Shown here in pieces: positions 50,215 to 58,987 of a DNA stretch of 64,000 nucleotides. Where the stretch lies: assembly GCF_025947185.1 (NCBI RefSeq), contig NZ_CP110001.1:2790001-2854000 (forward strand), given 5' to 3'. The notes under the pieces were generated by a model. The model saw only the letters and a list, made by a program, of their open reading frames with translations, ran no database searches and was not told the DNA's origin. The stretch is from Flavobacterium sp. N2038. GTDB taxonomy: Bacteria > Bacteroidota > Bacteroidia > Flavobacteriales > Flavobacteriaceae. Positions within the stretch are counted from its first letter, which is position 1, and each line of letters begins with the position of its first letter. A program made the translations under genes and the position numbers.

Positions 50215-50610
50215 ATGAAAACTAAAATGATATGGGGAAACTTGGTTACGCATGATTTGCAACAAACAATTCAATTTTACACCAATTTGGGATTCAAACA
50301 GAATGGTCAGGAAACAGCTGAACTGGTCAGTTTTATTTTTGCCGAAAATAATTTCATTATCAACTTTTTTGTGGCCAAAAGGTTTGAAAACGCCTTAAGA
50401 GGTAAATTATCAAATAGTAGAACAGAAAACGAAATTATATTTTCTCTATCTGCCGAAAGCAGGGAAGATGTAGATAGTTGGTATGAAAAAGTGAAACAAA
50501 TTGGCGGAACTATTTTTTCTGAACCGGAAAATTATGAAGTTGGTTACACCTTTGGTTTTGCCGATCCTGATGGTCATAAATTTAACTTTTTGTACTGGCC
50601 CGGAATGTAA
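50215..50610 (+). CDS. VOC-family (glyoxalase/bleomycin-resistance-like) protein
   Basis: 131 aa. Two beta-alpha-beta-beta-beta modules: TKMIWGNLVTHDLQQTIQFY then GFADPDGHKFNFLYWPG at the C-terminus. The typical metal-binding E/H positions are partly seen (E in ENEIIF, H in DGHKF). It probably binds a small molecule; no substrate can be given. It lies alone, with a strong terminator (50633-50669) after it. Confidence 0.8.
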   Translation: MKTKMIWGNLVTHDLQQTIQFYTNLGFKQNGQETAELVSFIFAENNFIINFFVAKRFENALRGKLSNSRTENEIIFSLSAESREDVDSWYEKVKQIGGTIFSEPENYEVGYTFGFADPDGHKFNFLYWPGM

Positions 50611-50632
50611 TTTAAACCATTTGCAAAAAAAC

Positions 50633-50669
50633 GTAATCCACCAAATTTCCTTAGAGTTTGGTGGATTAC
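50633..50669. terminator. 13-bp bidirectional terminator
   Basis: GTAATCCACCAAA (50633-50645) and TTTGGTGGATTAC (50657-50669) are perfect complements around 11 nt, between the convergent VOC and aspartic-protease-like genes. Confidence 0.8.
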
Positions 50670-50674
50670 TCGTT

Positions 50675-51613
50675 TTATTCCAGCTTAAACCTTTGTTTTC
50701 TGCAATCCAGTATAAGTTTCTGATTCAGAAAGAGTTTGTTACCAATCATTCCCTGCATTCCGGAACGTTTCATTAGAAAGTTCTGCAATTTTGAAGTTCC
50801 TTCAATATACGTTACTTCAGAAAGTTGTAATTGCTTATTTCCAAATTGTATTTTATGATTTGCCGACGAAGAAACTACTTTTAGTGCATTTCCCCAGGAG
50901 TTCCCTTTTTCTGTCTTTATACGTCCTTTTTTGTTTTTATACTTTTGCCATTCCTCTTTGTTTACGATCAATTCATAACCGCTTGTTCCGGAATCGTAGA
51001 GCAATTTTAAGTTTTGGTTTTCAATTTTAGCAGGAAAAAGAATCTTACGTTTTTTAAATTCAAATGCTGTAAACCCATTTGTTTGTAAACTTTCGATAAA
51101 TGAACATCGGCTATTTTTAAAATCAAGAACAATTGTTCTCTTTTCTAATAAATCTGTTCCAATAGTTCCAATAATATTTTCTACAGCTGGGTTCTCCAAA
51201 TCAGCTGTAGTACCATAATCCAGTAATTCAAAATTTTCAGAAGAAATTTTCAGATCATTTATTGCCAAATGCAATGAAATCATATTATCATTTGCATTAA
51301 AATGAATTTGTTTTTGAAATTTTTGCTGAATAGATTCAAGTGATTTTTTGTAAAGAACCGTTACTGGTGAACCAAAATCTAACTGCATGTAAAACTTTTG
51401 ATCAATCCCTTTGATTTGAACAGGCAACAGGAGCGCTGCATTTGGGTTTTCCTGATCTGAAACCCATTTTAAAGCAATGTTATTTGCTCTTCCGGAAACC
51501 TTCAGGTAATTCTCAGGTGGTGTAAATTTTCTGTCAAAATAAAAATATCCGCCAATTAATGACAGAATAAAAACGACTATTATAGCCAACAAGATTTTCT
51601 TAATAATTTTCAT
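50675..51613 (-). CDS. membrane-anchored aspartic-protease-like protein
   Basis: 312 aa. N-terminal anchor MKIIKKILLAIIVVFILSLI. Two aspartic-protease-like motifs: LDFGSPVTV (about 78) and YDSGTSGYE (about 215), each with D-[S/F]-G as in the retropepsin/pepsin fold; the first has Phe instead of Thr/Ser. The beta-rich body fits. It may be an active periplasmic protease or a degenerate one. No family name is secure. It lies behind a strong bidirectional terminator. Confidence 0.6.
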   Translation of the reverse strand: MKIIKKILLAIIVVFILSLIGGYFYFDRKFTPPENYLKVSGRANNIALKWVSDQENPNAALLLPVQIKGIDQKFYMQLDFGSPVTVLYKKSLESIQQKFQKQIHFNANDNMISLHLAINDLKISSENFELLDYGTTADLENPAVENIIGTIGTDLLEKRTIVLDFKNSRCSFIESLQTNGFTAFEFKKRKILFPAKIENQNLKLLYDSGTSGYELIVNKEEWQKYKNKKGRIKTEKGNSWGNALKVVSSSANHKIQFGNKQLQLSEVTYIEGTSKLQNFLMKRSGMQGMIGNKLFLNQKLILDCRKQRFKLE

Positions 51614-51700
51614 TGCATTTTTTGATGCAAGATTCGGTATTAAGAGCGAATTTATTGGTAAAACCGATATGACATTTATACGTCAATTACGTGTCAGTTA

Positions 51701-52237
51701 TTATAACAAATTGAATTTTAAATTAATATACAGCGTTGAATTCTGATTTAAGCTTAACCCATTTTTAAAAACCACAAAGATGTTTATACTTTTAAATAGT
51801 ACTAAAAACACTAAGAAAAGAGGAATCTGAAATGCTTTTTGGATAAAAGGACTAACAATTAACAGGATCGAAAGAATAACAGAGTATATAATCTGAAAAC
51901 TCAAAATGTTTTTTCCAAGTTCTTTTGCTTCCGGTTCTTTACTTTTATAAGTTAAGATAGAGGGAAAAATAATATTGCCAAAAGGGATAATAAGAGAAGA
52001 CAGCACCGAAATATTAATCAGTTTAACGCGATTAATTATGGCACTTTTAGAATTAGTTTGTACAAGACTTTCAGGTTCGACTTCAAATGTTTTTGCAAGC
52101 GTTTTAAGCGTAAAACCTTTAGGTATGTTTCCTGCTTCGATTCTTTGGATCGTTCTTAAAGAAAGACCTGATTTTTCTGCAAGTTCAGTTTGAGTAAGAT
52201 GTTTTTCCTCTCTCAATAGTTGAACTTTTGTTTTCAT
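51701..52237 (-). CDS. XRE regulator with C-terminal membrane segments
   Basis: 178 aa. Residues 1-60 are an HTH (TKVQLLREEKHLTQTELAEK, SLRTIQRIEAGNIP, LKTLAKTFEVE). Residues about 75-170 hold three hydrophobic segments (VLSSLIIPFGNIIFPSIL, IIYSVILSILLIVSPFI, IPLFLVFLVLF), so the regulator is membrane-bound, a common build in Firmicutes and Bacteroidota. It probably responds to a signal in the membrane. A VOC gene lies 44 bp upstream of its start on the same strand. Confidence 0.75.
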   Translation of the reverse strand: MKTKVQLLREEKHLTQTELAEKSGLSLRTIQRIEAGNIPKGFTLKTLAKTFEVEPESLVQTNSKSAIINRVKLINISVLSSLIIPFGNIIFPSILTYKSKEPEAKELGKNILSFQIIYSVILSILLIVSPFIQKAFQIPLFLVFLVLFKSINIFVVFKNGLSLNQNSTLYINLKFNLL

Positions 52238-52280
52238 GGTATTACTGTTTTTATTATTAAATGTGCTTTTCAGGAATTTT

Positions 52281-52685
52281 CTAAACGGGTTCCCAAAGTT
52301 CTATTTTATTGCCATCTGCATCTAATATATGTACAAATTTACCATAATCATAAGTCACAATCTCATCTAGTACTGTTACACCATTTTCTTTTAATTTGCT
52401 TATCAGACCTTCAATATTCTGAACTCTGTAATTAACCATAAATTCTTTTTTTGAAGGCGAAAAATAGGCGTCATCTTTTTTAAAAGGACTCCATTGCAAA
52501 ATTTCTTTCGATTCAGGATCATTAATATTTCTGGATTCAAAAGTAGAACCCCAGTCATTAACTTCAAATCCTAAATTTTTAGCGTACCATTCTCTGGTTT
52601 CTTTTGGATTATCCGAAAAAAAGAAAATACCGCCAACCCCTGTTACTTTTGGTGTTTTGTCTGATGATTTATTTTGATCTTCCAT
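52281..52685 (-). CDS. VOC-family protein
   Basis: 134 aa with the paired beta-alpha-beta-beta-beta modules: GVGGIFFFSDNPKETREWYAKN, then FVHILDADGNKIELWEP at the end with the typical Glu metal ligand E131 in IELWE. It could be a lactoylglutathione lyase-like or dioxygenase-like protein; substrate not visible. Cotranscribed with the membrane XRE gene downstream. Confidence 0.8.
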   Translation of the reverse strand: MEDQNKSSDKTPKVTGVGGIFFFSDNPKETREWYAKNLGFEVNDWGSTFESRNINDPESKEILQWSPFKKDDAYFSPSKKEFMVNYRVQNIEGLISKLKENGVTVLDEIVTYDYGKFVHILDADGNKIELWEPV

Positions 52686-52873
52686 ACTAATTATATTTTT
52701 ACTTAGTCTCTTAAACTTTTATGTAGCTAATATAAAACTATTTCAAAGTATTTTTTGGATAGAATGATTAAAAAATGAATGCTTTATAAAATTTAAAGCT
52801 TTCTTAAATTGATTTGACCGAACGGCTTAGTTGTTGTAAATTAGCTATATACAAATATTAAAATCGATAAAAT

Positions 52874-53317
52874 ATGAAACCAAACAAGATATTTACAGGT
52901 CTGATATTCATTTTGACATTGTCGGTTACAGCACAAAAGAAAATTGAAATATCAGAATTACCTAAAGAATCGCAGCAATTTCTTAAGCAATATTTTAGTC
53001 ATACCAGCGTTGATATAGCCAAGAAAGATGCTGAGCACGGTGAAAAAGGTTACGAAGTTATACTAAAAGACGGAACTGAAGTTGAATTCTGGAAGGATGG
53101 TTCATACAGAGAAGTTGATGGTGAAGACAAGCCAATTCCAACAGGATTTATTTCAAAAGAAGTTAAAGAGTATGTATCAAAGCATTATCCAAACGAAAAA
53201 ATCACTCACATCGATTATGGTCATAAAGATCTGGATGTTGATTTAACAAATAATATAGATCTGGAATTTACCAAAGACGGAAAAATTCTAAAGGATAAAA
53301 AGAATAAAATCCAGTAA
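52874..53317 (+). CDS. exported PepSY-like domain protein
   Basis: 147 aa. Signal peptide ends at TAQ (MKPNKIFTGLIFILTLSVTAQ). The mature part has two PepSY/DUF2874 repeats: LPKESQQFLKQYFSHTSVDIAKKD with GYEVILKDGTEVEFWKDGSY, and IPTGFISKEVKEYVSKHYPN with HIDYGHKDLDVDLTNNIDLEF. These inhibit or bind peptidases or serve in surface architecture. A terminator follows at 53342. Confidence 0.75.
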   Translation: MKPNKIFTGLIFILTLSVTAQKKIEISELPKESQQFLKQYFSHTSVDIAKKDAEHGEKGYEVILKDGTEVEFWKDGSYREVDGEDKPIPTGFISKEVKEYVSKHYPNEKITHIDYGHKDLDVDLTNNIDLEFTKDGKILKDKKNKIQ

Positions 53318-53341
53318 AATTTATCTTCTCAAAATACTTTA

Positions 53342-53371
53342 AACCTTCAATTTCCTGAGATTTTGAAGGTT
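53342..53371 (+). terminator. terminator after the PepSY-like gene
   Basis: AACCTTCAA (53342-53350) and TTGAAGGTT (53363-53371), then CACTTTTTT, a plausible intrinsic terminator 24 bp after the stop. Confidence 0.7.
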
Positions 53372-53435
53372 CACTTTTTTAAATTCAGGGGTAAACTTTT
53401 TACAAAGTGTATAAAGTTTACACATGCAGCTTTTA

Positions 53436-53620
53436 GCCCAATATCGCTAAACTACTCATAGTCACTTCTAAATCATATTGGCACGGGGCTTGTAAAATGG
53501 GATATCGTCCTTTTCTGTTTCGAAATTACTTTTAATCGATTTTACAACGATTAATTAAAATTTCAGACAGAAAAGTCGATCAAAAATAAAAGCCATTTTA
53601 AGATAAAAGCGATAGCCCAA
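53436..53620 (+). promoter_or_regulatory. structured leader upstream of the glycosyltransferase gene
   Basis: Inverted repeats: CCAATAT (53438-53444) with ATATTGG (53475-53481); CTTTTCTGTTTCGAAATT (53510-53527) with AATTTCAGACAGAAAAG (53559-53575), nearly complementary; inside it TTAATCG (53532-53538) with CGATTAA (53548-53554). The last ends 45 bp before the ATG. No promoter box is clear. It may be a cis-regulatory RNA or overlapping operators. Confidence 0.45.
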
Positions 53621-55066
53621 ATGAAAAGTGAAACAATTATTTCAGAACAATTTTATTCTGCAAACAACAATTTAAGTTCAAAAGAAAATCTAAACAATCC
53701 CGTTTTTACGGTTAGCAATACAGCTTCAAGAAAAATTAGTAAAAAAACTTCAAATCCGATTGGTTCTTTAGTACTTGCAGGTACTTTTTTACTAATGCTT
53801 GCGGGAGCTTTTTCAGTCTATATTTTTCAATCCGATTTTGATCAATTTCAACTAGACAGAATAAATTCGGCATGGGGATTACCTTTTCTAATTCTTGCAA
53901 CCGTATTATTCTTTTTCCAGACCGGTTCATTTTTGTACAATTTGTATCTGTATTTCCGCTACAAACCAATTGAGTCTGTATCTGATGAATTATTGCCAAC
54001 ATGTACTGTAATTGTACCGGCATATAATGAAGGAAAATTAGTTTGGGATACTTTACTAAGCCTTGCTGACAGCGATTTTCCGGAACAAAAAATGCAATTA
54101 TTAGCCATTGATGATGGAAGTAAAGATGATACCTGGTACTGGATGCAACAAGCTAAAATAAAGTTAGGCGATCGTTTAACGATTTTTCAGCAACCGGAAA
54201 ATAAAGGAAAACGCCATGCTCTATATCGTGGATTTGAACTTGGAACAGGAGAAATTTTTGTAACAGTTGATAGCGATTCGATTGTAAAGAGAGATACGCT
54301 TCGAAATTTAGTAAGTCCATTTGTTGTCGATGAAAAATGTGGTGCAGTAGCAGGAAATGTTCATGTTTTAAACAACAAAAAGGCATTGTTGCCAAAAATG
54401 CTAAACGTAAGTTTTGTAATGAGTTTTGAGTTCATGCGTTCTGCCGAAAGTATGTTAGGATCTGTACTCTGTACACCCGGAGCGGCAGCGGCTTACAGAA
54501 GAGATGCTGTTTTTGCTTGTCTTCCGGAATGGATCAACCAGACTTTTATGGGACAACCTTCTGATATTGGAGAAGACAGAGCGATGACGAATATGATTTT
54601 AAAACAAGGACTTCATGTTTTGTTTCAGAGAAATGCTTACGTTTTAACCAATGTACCAGAAGAATACAAAGGTTTATATAAAATGTTTATAAGATGGGGC
54701 AGAAGCAATGTCCGTGAGAATATCATGATGGCACAGTATGTTTTTAAAGATTTTAGAAACGAATCAAAATTTGGAGCCAGACTTTTATTCCTGAATCAAT
54801 CTTTAAAAATCGTTATGGCATATCCATTTTTATTGTTCATGCTGTATTTTATTGCCATTCATCCAATATTATTTTTAAGCTCAACGCTTTTAAGCATTTT
54901 TATTGTTTCGAGTTTCTCGGTATTGTTTTATGCCAAAAGATACAGCTTGTCTGAAGCTTTCTGGGCATATTCATATAGTATATTTTATACTTTTAGTTTA
55001 TTCTGGATTACACCTTACGCCATTGCAACAGCAAACAAAAAAGGCTGGCTAACCAGAGGATTATAA
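53621..55066 (+). CDS. membrane glycosyltransferase, family 2
   Basis: 481 aa. Transmembrane helices at about 49-70 and 87-112, then a GT-A domain: IVPAYNEGKLVW, IDDGSKDDTW (about 162-172), VTVDSDSIV (about 214-222), GEDRAMTN (about 318) and IRWGRSNVRE, the (Q/R)xxRW-like acceptor motif, with C-terminal helices after 390. It resembles hyaluronan or N-acetylglucosaminyl transferases that polymerise and export beta-linked glycans. The long N-terminal cytosolic tail is Ser-rich. Its leader is structured, and it is monocistronic. Confidence 0.85.
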   Translation: MKSETIISEQFYSANNNLSSKENLNNPVFTVSNTASRKISKKTSNPIGSLVLAGTFLLMLAGAFSVYIFQSDFDQFQLDRINSAWGLPFLILATVLFFFQTGSFLYNLYLYFRYKPIESVSDELLPTCTVIVPAYNEGKLVWDTLLSLADSDFPEQKMQLLAIDDGSKDDTWYWMQQAKIKLGDRLTIFQQPENKGKRHALYRGFELGTGEIFVTVDSDSIVKRDTLRNLVSPFVVDEKCGAVAGNVHVLNNKKALLPKMLNVSFVMSFEFMRSAESMLGSVLCTPGAAAAYRRDAVFACLPEWINQTFMGQPSDIGEDRAMTNMILKQGLHVLFQRNAYVLTNVPEEYKGLYKMFIRWGRSNVRENIMMAQYVFKDFRNESKFGARLLFLNQSLKIVMAYPFLLFMLYFIAIHPILFLSSTLLSIFIVSSFSVLFYAKRYSLSEAFWAYSYSIFYTFSLFWITPYAIATANKKGWLTRGL

Positions 55067-55097
55067 TACGATATAATTGCAGTCAAATAGACATAAA

Positions 55098-55130
55098 AAA
55101 AACTCCTAATAATACATTTTAGGAGTTTTT
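55098..55130 (+). terminator. terminator after the glycosyltransferase gene
   Basis: AAAAACTCCTA (55098-55108) and TAGGAGTTTTT (55120-55130) are perfect complements, the same AAACTCC-based stem as the GAAA-loop terminators. Confidence 0.8.
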
Positions 55131-55180
55131 CAATTTTCTTTATTTGGTTATGCAACTGTTTAAGAAACTAAAACTATTGT

Positions 55181-55552
55181 TTAGATTTTCTTAAAAGTTA
55201 ATTTAACTTCTTTGGTATCCAAAATTAACTGATCCTTGGTAATTGTACTTTCGCATGGCCATGGGGTTCCGGTTTCATCTTTAATTACTAAACTTTTTCC
55301 TTTTTTGGTTAAAGCATAAGTACCATCAGTAATCTCTCTAAGTAAATATCCGGTTACATGACCATCCTCCGTAAACGTTAACGTTCCGTTTGTCATAATC
55401 ACATTTTTTGCTGAGTCAGAAAGGGGGGTTTTGGCTTCAACTTCTGTAACTTTCCAGGAATCTACTAGTTCATTTCTTTTTGCTTTGTTGCATGAAATAA
55501 TTAATACTGCTGATAATAAAACTCCGAAGATAAATAATTTAGATTTTTTCAT
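55181..55552 (-). CDS. lipocalin-like lipoprotein
   Basis: 123 aa from the ATG at 55552; the frame is open to 55621. MKKSKLFIFGVLLSAVLIISC is a lipoprotein signal with C21 lipidated. The mature part DSWKVTEVEAKTPLSD, GTLTFTEDGHVTGYLLREITDGTYAL and KLTFKKI follows the lipocalin-like (DUF4923/lipocalin_4) pattern W-K-V, typical of Bacteroidota. It may bind a small lipophilic ligand at the outer membrane. Confidence 0.7.
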   Translation of the reverse strand: MKKSKLFIFGVLLSAVLIISCNKAKRNELVDSWKVTEVEAKTPLSDSAKNVIMTNGTLTFTEDGHVTGYLLREITDGTYALTKKGKSLVIKDETGTPWPCESTITKDQLILDTKEVKLTFKKI

Positions 55553-55788
55553 GATTCTGTGATTAAAAATTAGACAGGAAAAGTTACAAAAAAAAACTAT
55601 ATTCAAAACACTTGTAATCAAATATTTATAAATACTTTCCTGATAAATTCAAAAAACCGCCCAAAAATCAGGTTTTATCTAACAAACTGGCAATAAACAG
55701 AATAAACATTCAGAGTTTTATTGTTTATAAAAAACAAATTTTACACTTATTTCCGGAGAAAAAATAGAAACCGGTATAGTGATAGATT

Positions 55789-56721
55789 TTAATTAAGAGT
55801 CAATTCTCCTAAAATTTCTTCGTACAAAAATGGTCCTCCCGGGTATTTGGCAGTATAATCCAGATTCATCCAGACCTGGCCACGTTCATCAATATGGTAA
55901 TGGATTTTTTTGCCACTACTTTCTTTTACAAAAAGCACATTTTTTATAAGGTAATTGACCTTTTCTAAGTCAATAAGAGAACCAATTAATATTTCAGGAT
56001 AAATATGCCCTTTTGTATGAATAAGCCTTGGTGTTCCGCCAATTGAGCGTATAGCTGCAGCCATTAATATCGAATGATCATCACAATCTCCGGAAAAATA
56101 TTCAAGCGATTCGCTGGCTGTTGCAATATAATCACCTTCTTTAGGATCATTTACATAATTCCATCGACTATTAATTTCTTTAAATACCGCAAAACACTGA
56201 ATTGTTGTACGATAATCAGAATATCCACGAATACCTTTAAAATACTTTGTTGTTGCCATTATAGCAAAATTTCGAACCTTTGGATTCTGGTATTCAATCG
56301 CATTTACAATTTTTGATTTGTTTGGAAAAGGAAGAAGCTTAGCTACAATTATATCTTGCGGAAAAGGATTGTCTGACATAGTATAAATCATAGAATTATA
56401 ATCTTCAGAAATCTCACTAAAACCATAATTCCCTATAACAGTTCCATAAAACAATATCAATAAATACACTGCAACACATAATATAATTATGGTTCGCAAT
56501 AACATCAACAAAAAGAAAATAGTAGCAAATACCAGTATAAATATAATGACGCGATCTAAATTGAAAGACCAATTCAGATCACGCAGATTTTGATGCAGAA
56601 TGATGAAAATAGGAATTGTAATCAAAAGACTCAACAGCATAATAATAATCCTATCCCAAGGTGATTTCACCTGTAATTTGGATTTTAATTGCGGAAAGTC
56701 AATTTTTGGGAATTTCATCAT
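55789..56721 (-). CDS. membrane protein with transglutaminase-like domain
   Basis: 310 aa. Three or four N-terminal helices (IIIMLLSLLITIPIFIILH, VIIFILVFATIFFLLMLLRT, IIILCVAVYLLILFYG). From about 190 a transglutaminase-like core: the nucleophile Cys in EYFSGDCDDHSILMAA, the His in LIHTKGHIYPEILI and the Asp in WMNLDYTAKYPG. It hydrolyses or cross-links peptides, or is inactive; it faces the periplasm judging by topology. It ends 67 bp before nothing, and the NMT1-like gene lies 18 bp upstream. Confidence 0.75.
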   Translation of the reverse strand: MMKFPKIDFPQLKSKLQVKSPWDRIIIMLLSLLITIPIFIILHQNLRDLNWSFNLDRVIIFILVFATIFFLLMLLRTIIILCVAVYLLILFYGTVIGNYGFSEISEDYNSMIYTMSDNPFPQDIIVAKLLPFPNKSKIVNAIEYQNPKVRNFAIMATTKYFKGIRGYSDYRTTIQCFAVFKEINSRWNYVNDPKEGDYIATASESLEYFSGDCDDHSILMAAAIRSIGGTPRLIHTKGHIYPEILIGSLIDLEKVNYLIKNVLFVKESSGKKIHYHIDERGQVWMNLDYTAKYPGGPFLYEEILGELTLN

Positions 56722-56739
56722 AAGAATTAAAAGCAGTTT

Positions 56740-57591
56740 TTAAAGCGCTTTTACCGTTTCAACAAAAGTACTCTTTTTCTCAATAATTCCCAGATCAAAT
56801 AATTGATTTTGAATTTTGACAAATGCTTTTTCTGTTACGTTTTTTTGAGACCATTGTGTTAATTTTAGCCATTCCTGGATATCTTCGACTTTTTGATTAA
56901 AAAGATCCGCCAAAGTCTTATCGATTTCCGGAATTTCGGCAAAATCAACTGTTGTTTTGTTTATAATCTCAAGAACTTTCTCTACAATTTTAGGATTCTT
57001 TTTCAGAAACTCATCACGAACTGTAATCACAAATGATGGCCATGGAGTAGGACAGTCGCCAACACGTCTAAAAATTCCTTTATCTACAAGTGGTTTGGTC
57101 ATAAAACGTTCCCACATAAAATAATCTGCGGTCCCGTTTGTTAAAGCTTCTACAGCTCCATTTATTGTATTTATAATTTCAAATTCTAAATTATCAGTTT
57201 CCCAGCCTTGCTCGTGTGCATTTACATAAGCCATTAACTGCGATCCCGAACCTAATCTTGAAATGGCAACTTTTTTATTTTCTAAATCTTTTACAGCATG
57301 AAAATCTGATTTTGCAGCAACATGAATTCCCCAAATTAAAGGTGACTGTACATAAATCTGAACAATTTTACTTGGATTCCCCGCTACGATATCTTTTATA
57401 ATTCCTTCGGTTAAAATAACAGCCATATCGGCTTCTCCGTCTCGCAGCATCTGGCACATTTTACCAGTACCTTCAGGAATATCTTTCCATTGTAAATCTA
57501 TATTTTCGGCTTCAAATTCACCATTTTCAATGCATAGATGCCATGGCAAATTGAAGTGTTCAGGAACACCAACAATTTTTACAGTTTTCAT
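56740..57591 (-). CDS. substrate-binding domain protein (NMT1/THI5-like)
   Basis: 283 aa. Periplasmic-binding-protein type II fold: VGVPEHFNLPWHLCIENGEFE, DGEADMAVILTEGIIKDI, PLIWGIHVAAKSDFHAVKDLENKKVAISR, FMWERFMTKPLVDKGIFR. It has no signal peptide, unlike a transport receptor; no permease gene is next to it. Family members bind thiamine precursors, sulfonates or bicarbonate. A cytoplasmic sensor or enzyme-like role is possible. It is 18 bp upstream of the transglutaminase gene. Confidence 0.7.
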   Translation of the reverse strand: MKTVKIVGVPEHFNLPWHLCIENGEFEAENIDLQWKDIPEGTGKMCQMLRDGEADMAVILTEGIIKDIVAGNPSKIVQIYVQSPLIWGIHVAAKSDFHAVKDLENKKVAISRLGSGSQLMAYVNAHEQGWETDNLEFEIINTINGAVEALTNGTADYFMWERFMTKPLVDKGIFRRVGDCPTPWPSFVITVRDEFLKKNPKIVEKVLEIINKTTVDFAEIPEIDKTLADLFNQKVEDIQEWLKLTQWSQKNVTEKAFVKIQNQLFDLGIIEKKSTFVETVKAL

Positions 57592-57641
57592 TCTAGTTTA
57601 GTTTAAGTTAAGTCTGGTATAGGTAACGTATATTTGGATGC

Positions 57642-58115
57642 TTAGTTTTTTAATAAATCTGTTCGGTGTTTGTCGGACAAACATGGCTCTGCATACTCTA
57701 TAATTTCTTCTGATTCGTAATCATTCAAAACGCTTCGCACAATTGAATAATCAAGATCTCTGTGTACTTCAACGGCAATAAAATTATCGTTTAATCCTTC
57801 AGACAAACAACTTATTGCTTTTAGCTTTTCTCTGATAATTTCCCTATCATATCCTTTTTCTAAAATTAGAATCTGAATGATCGAATTTCCTGAGTTTTCA
57901 ATTGTTTCTTTGTAAACAAAGCGTTCTTCCTTTTCATCAAATTCCGCATAGAATAAATCTTCTGTAGCAATTAGTGGCCCAAAAAACGGAATATTATCCA
58001 ATTTAAAAAGTCCTTTTTCCAAATCTATAATTTCAGCCCACATGGTTTCTGAAACATTATCTTCTAAATAATTACTATAGTACTTAAATAAGATTTTTTT
58101 GTGTGTTTCCTGCAT
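57642..58115 (-). CDS. DUF4265 protein
   Basis: 157 aa. The early segment ETMWAEIIDLEKGLFKLDNIPFF followed by IATEDLFYAEFDEKE is characteristic of DUF4265, small proteins of unknown function. It starts 2 bp after the stop of the VOC gene, so it is translationally linked. The polarity and mix of charged residues suggest a soluble protein. Confidence 0.75.
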   Translation of the reverse strand: MQETHKKILFKYYSNYLEDNVSETMWAEIIDLEKGLFKLDNIPFFGPLIATEDLFYAEFDEKEERFVYKETIENSGNSIIQILILEKGYDREIIREKLKAISCLSEGLNDNFIAVEVHRDLDYSIVRSVLNDYESEEIIEYAEPCLSDKHRTDLLKN

Positions 58116-58117
58116 TA

Positions 58118-58507
58118 TTAAATTTCGCTTATTACAGCTTTTAGTGGTGATATTACAATACGATAACCATCCGGATCCAGAATCATTTTTCCGTTTTCAT
58201 TCCAAAAAGGATTGATTGCAGTTATAGTTGAAATATTATGATGTATTAATTTGTTTATAAGATCATTATAATCTGAAATTGTTTTAGGATATAGCACGAT
58301 TACGTCTTCTTCATCAAAGTTTAGTTTTGCTTTAGAATCTGATTGTGTAAATTCAAAATGCCAGTCTAAACCTGATTTTCCAATAAAAAGGCCATCGTAA
58401 TTATTATGATTCTGAAAACCGCCTAATTGCTCAAAGCCTAAAACATCGACGTAAAAATTTTCAATCGCTTCCAAATTATTAGTATGACGCGCTACTCTTA
58501 AAAACAT
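58118..58507 (-). CDS. VOC-family protein
   Basis: 129 aa. Glyoxalase/dioxygenase-like: FLRVARHTNNLEAIENFYVDVL, LGFEQLGGFQNHNNYDGLFIG, HFEFTQSDSKAKLNFDEED and ILDPDGYRIVISP at the C-terminus. Members bind a metal and a small hydrophobic molecule. It is in one operon with DUF4265 (2 bp) and DinB (3 bp), which makes a three-gene unit. Confidence 0.8.
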   Translation of the reverse strand: MFLRVARHTNNLEAIENFYVDVLGFEQLGGFQNHNNYDGLFIGKSGLDWHFEFTQSDSKAKLNFDEEDVIVLYPKTISDYNDLINKLIHHNISTITAINPFWNENGKMILDPDGYRIVISPLKAVISEI

Positions 58508-58510
58508 ATT

Positions 58511-58951
58511 CTACGATTTTATCTGATTAATATGATGCTCTAAATGTTCGACATAATTGGTCATGAAAAACTTTAAATCCATTACAGACTGATCCGCTAA
58601 AACAATCTTGTGATCTACAGCCTTGTCCTGAGCGCTTTTTACAATTCTAATAATTTGTCTGTTTAATATAAACCATAATTGCGTCAGCTCATTAATATCC
58701 ATTGCCTGATATTCTTTTAAGTTTACCTGGGTTAATGAATTGAAAGACTCATTTTTAGAAGGTTTTGCAAAATGGTTAATTTCTGAAAAACGCACCAAAT
58801 TATGAACTACAGAATCTGTTAAATGCCCTAAAATTTCTTTTTTCGACCATTTTCCGGGAATTCTTTCTTGCAATTTTTCCTGACTAATTGTTGGAAAATA
58901 AACAACATTTTCGTTCAGTAATTTTTCAAATTTAAGAATAGCGTTTTGCAT
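58511..58951 (-). CDS. DinB-family protein
   Basis: 146 aa four-helix bundle. ERIPGKWSKKEILGHLTDSVVHNLVRF carries the first metal His, and FFMTNYVEHLEHHINQIKS the other two (H-x-x-H). It is the first gene of the DinB-VOC-DUF4265 operon. Thiol transfer (bacillithiol) is the common reaction in this family and would match the YpdA gene in the window. Not proven. Confidence 0.8.
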   Translation of the reverse strand: MQNAILKFEKLLNENVVYFPTISQEKLQERIPGKWSKKEILGHLTDSVVHNLVRFSEINHFAKPSKNESFNSLTQVNLKEYQAMDINELTQLWFILNRQIIRIVKSAQDKAVDHKIVLADQSVMDLKFFMTNYVEHLEHHINQIKS

Positions 58952-58987
58952 GAATTACCTAATTTTTAAATTGGCAAATTATCTTCA

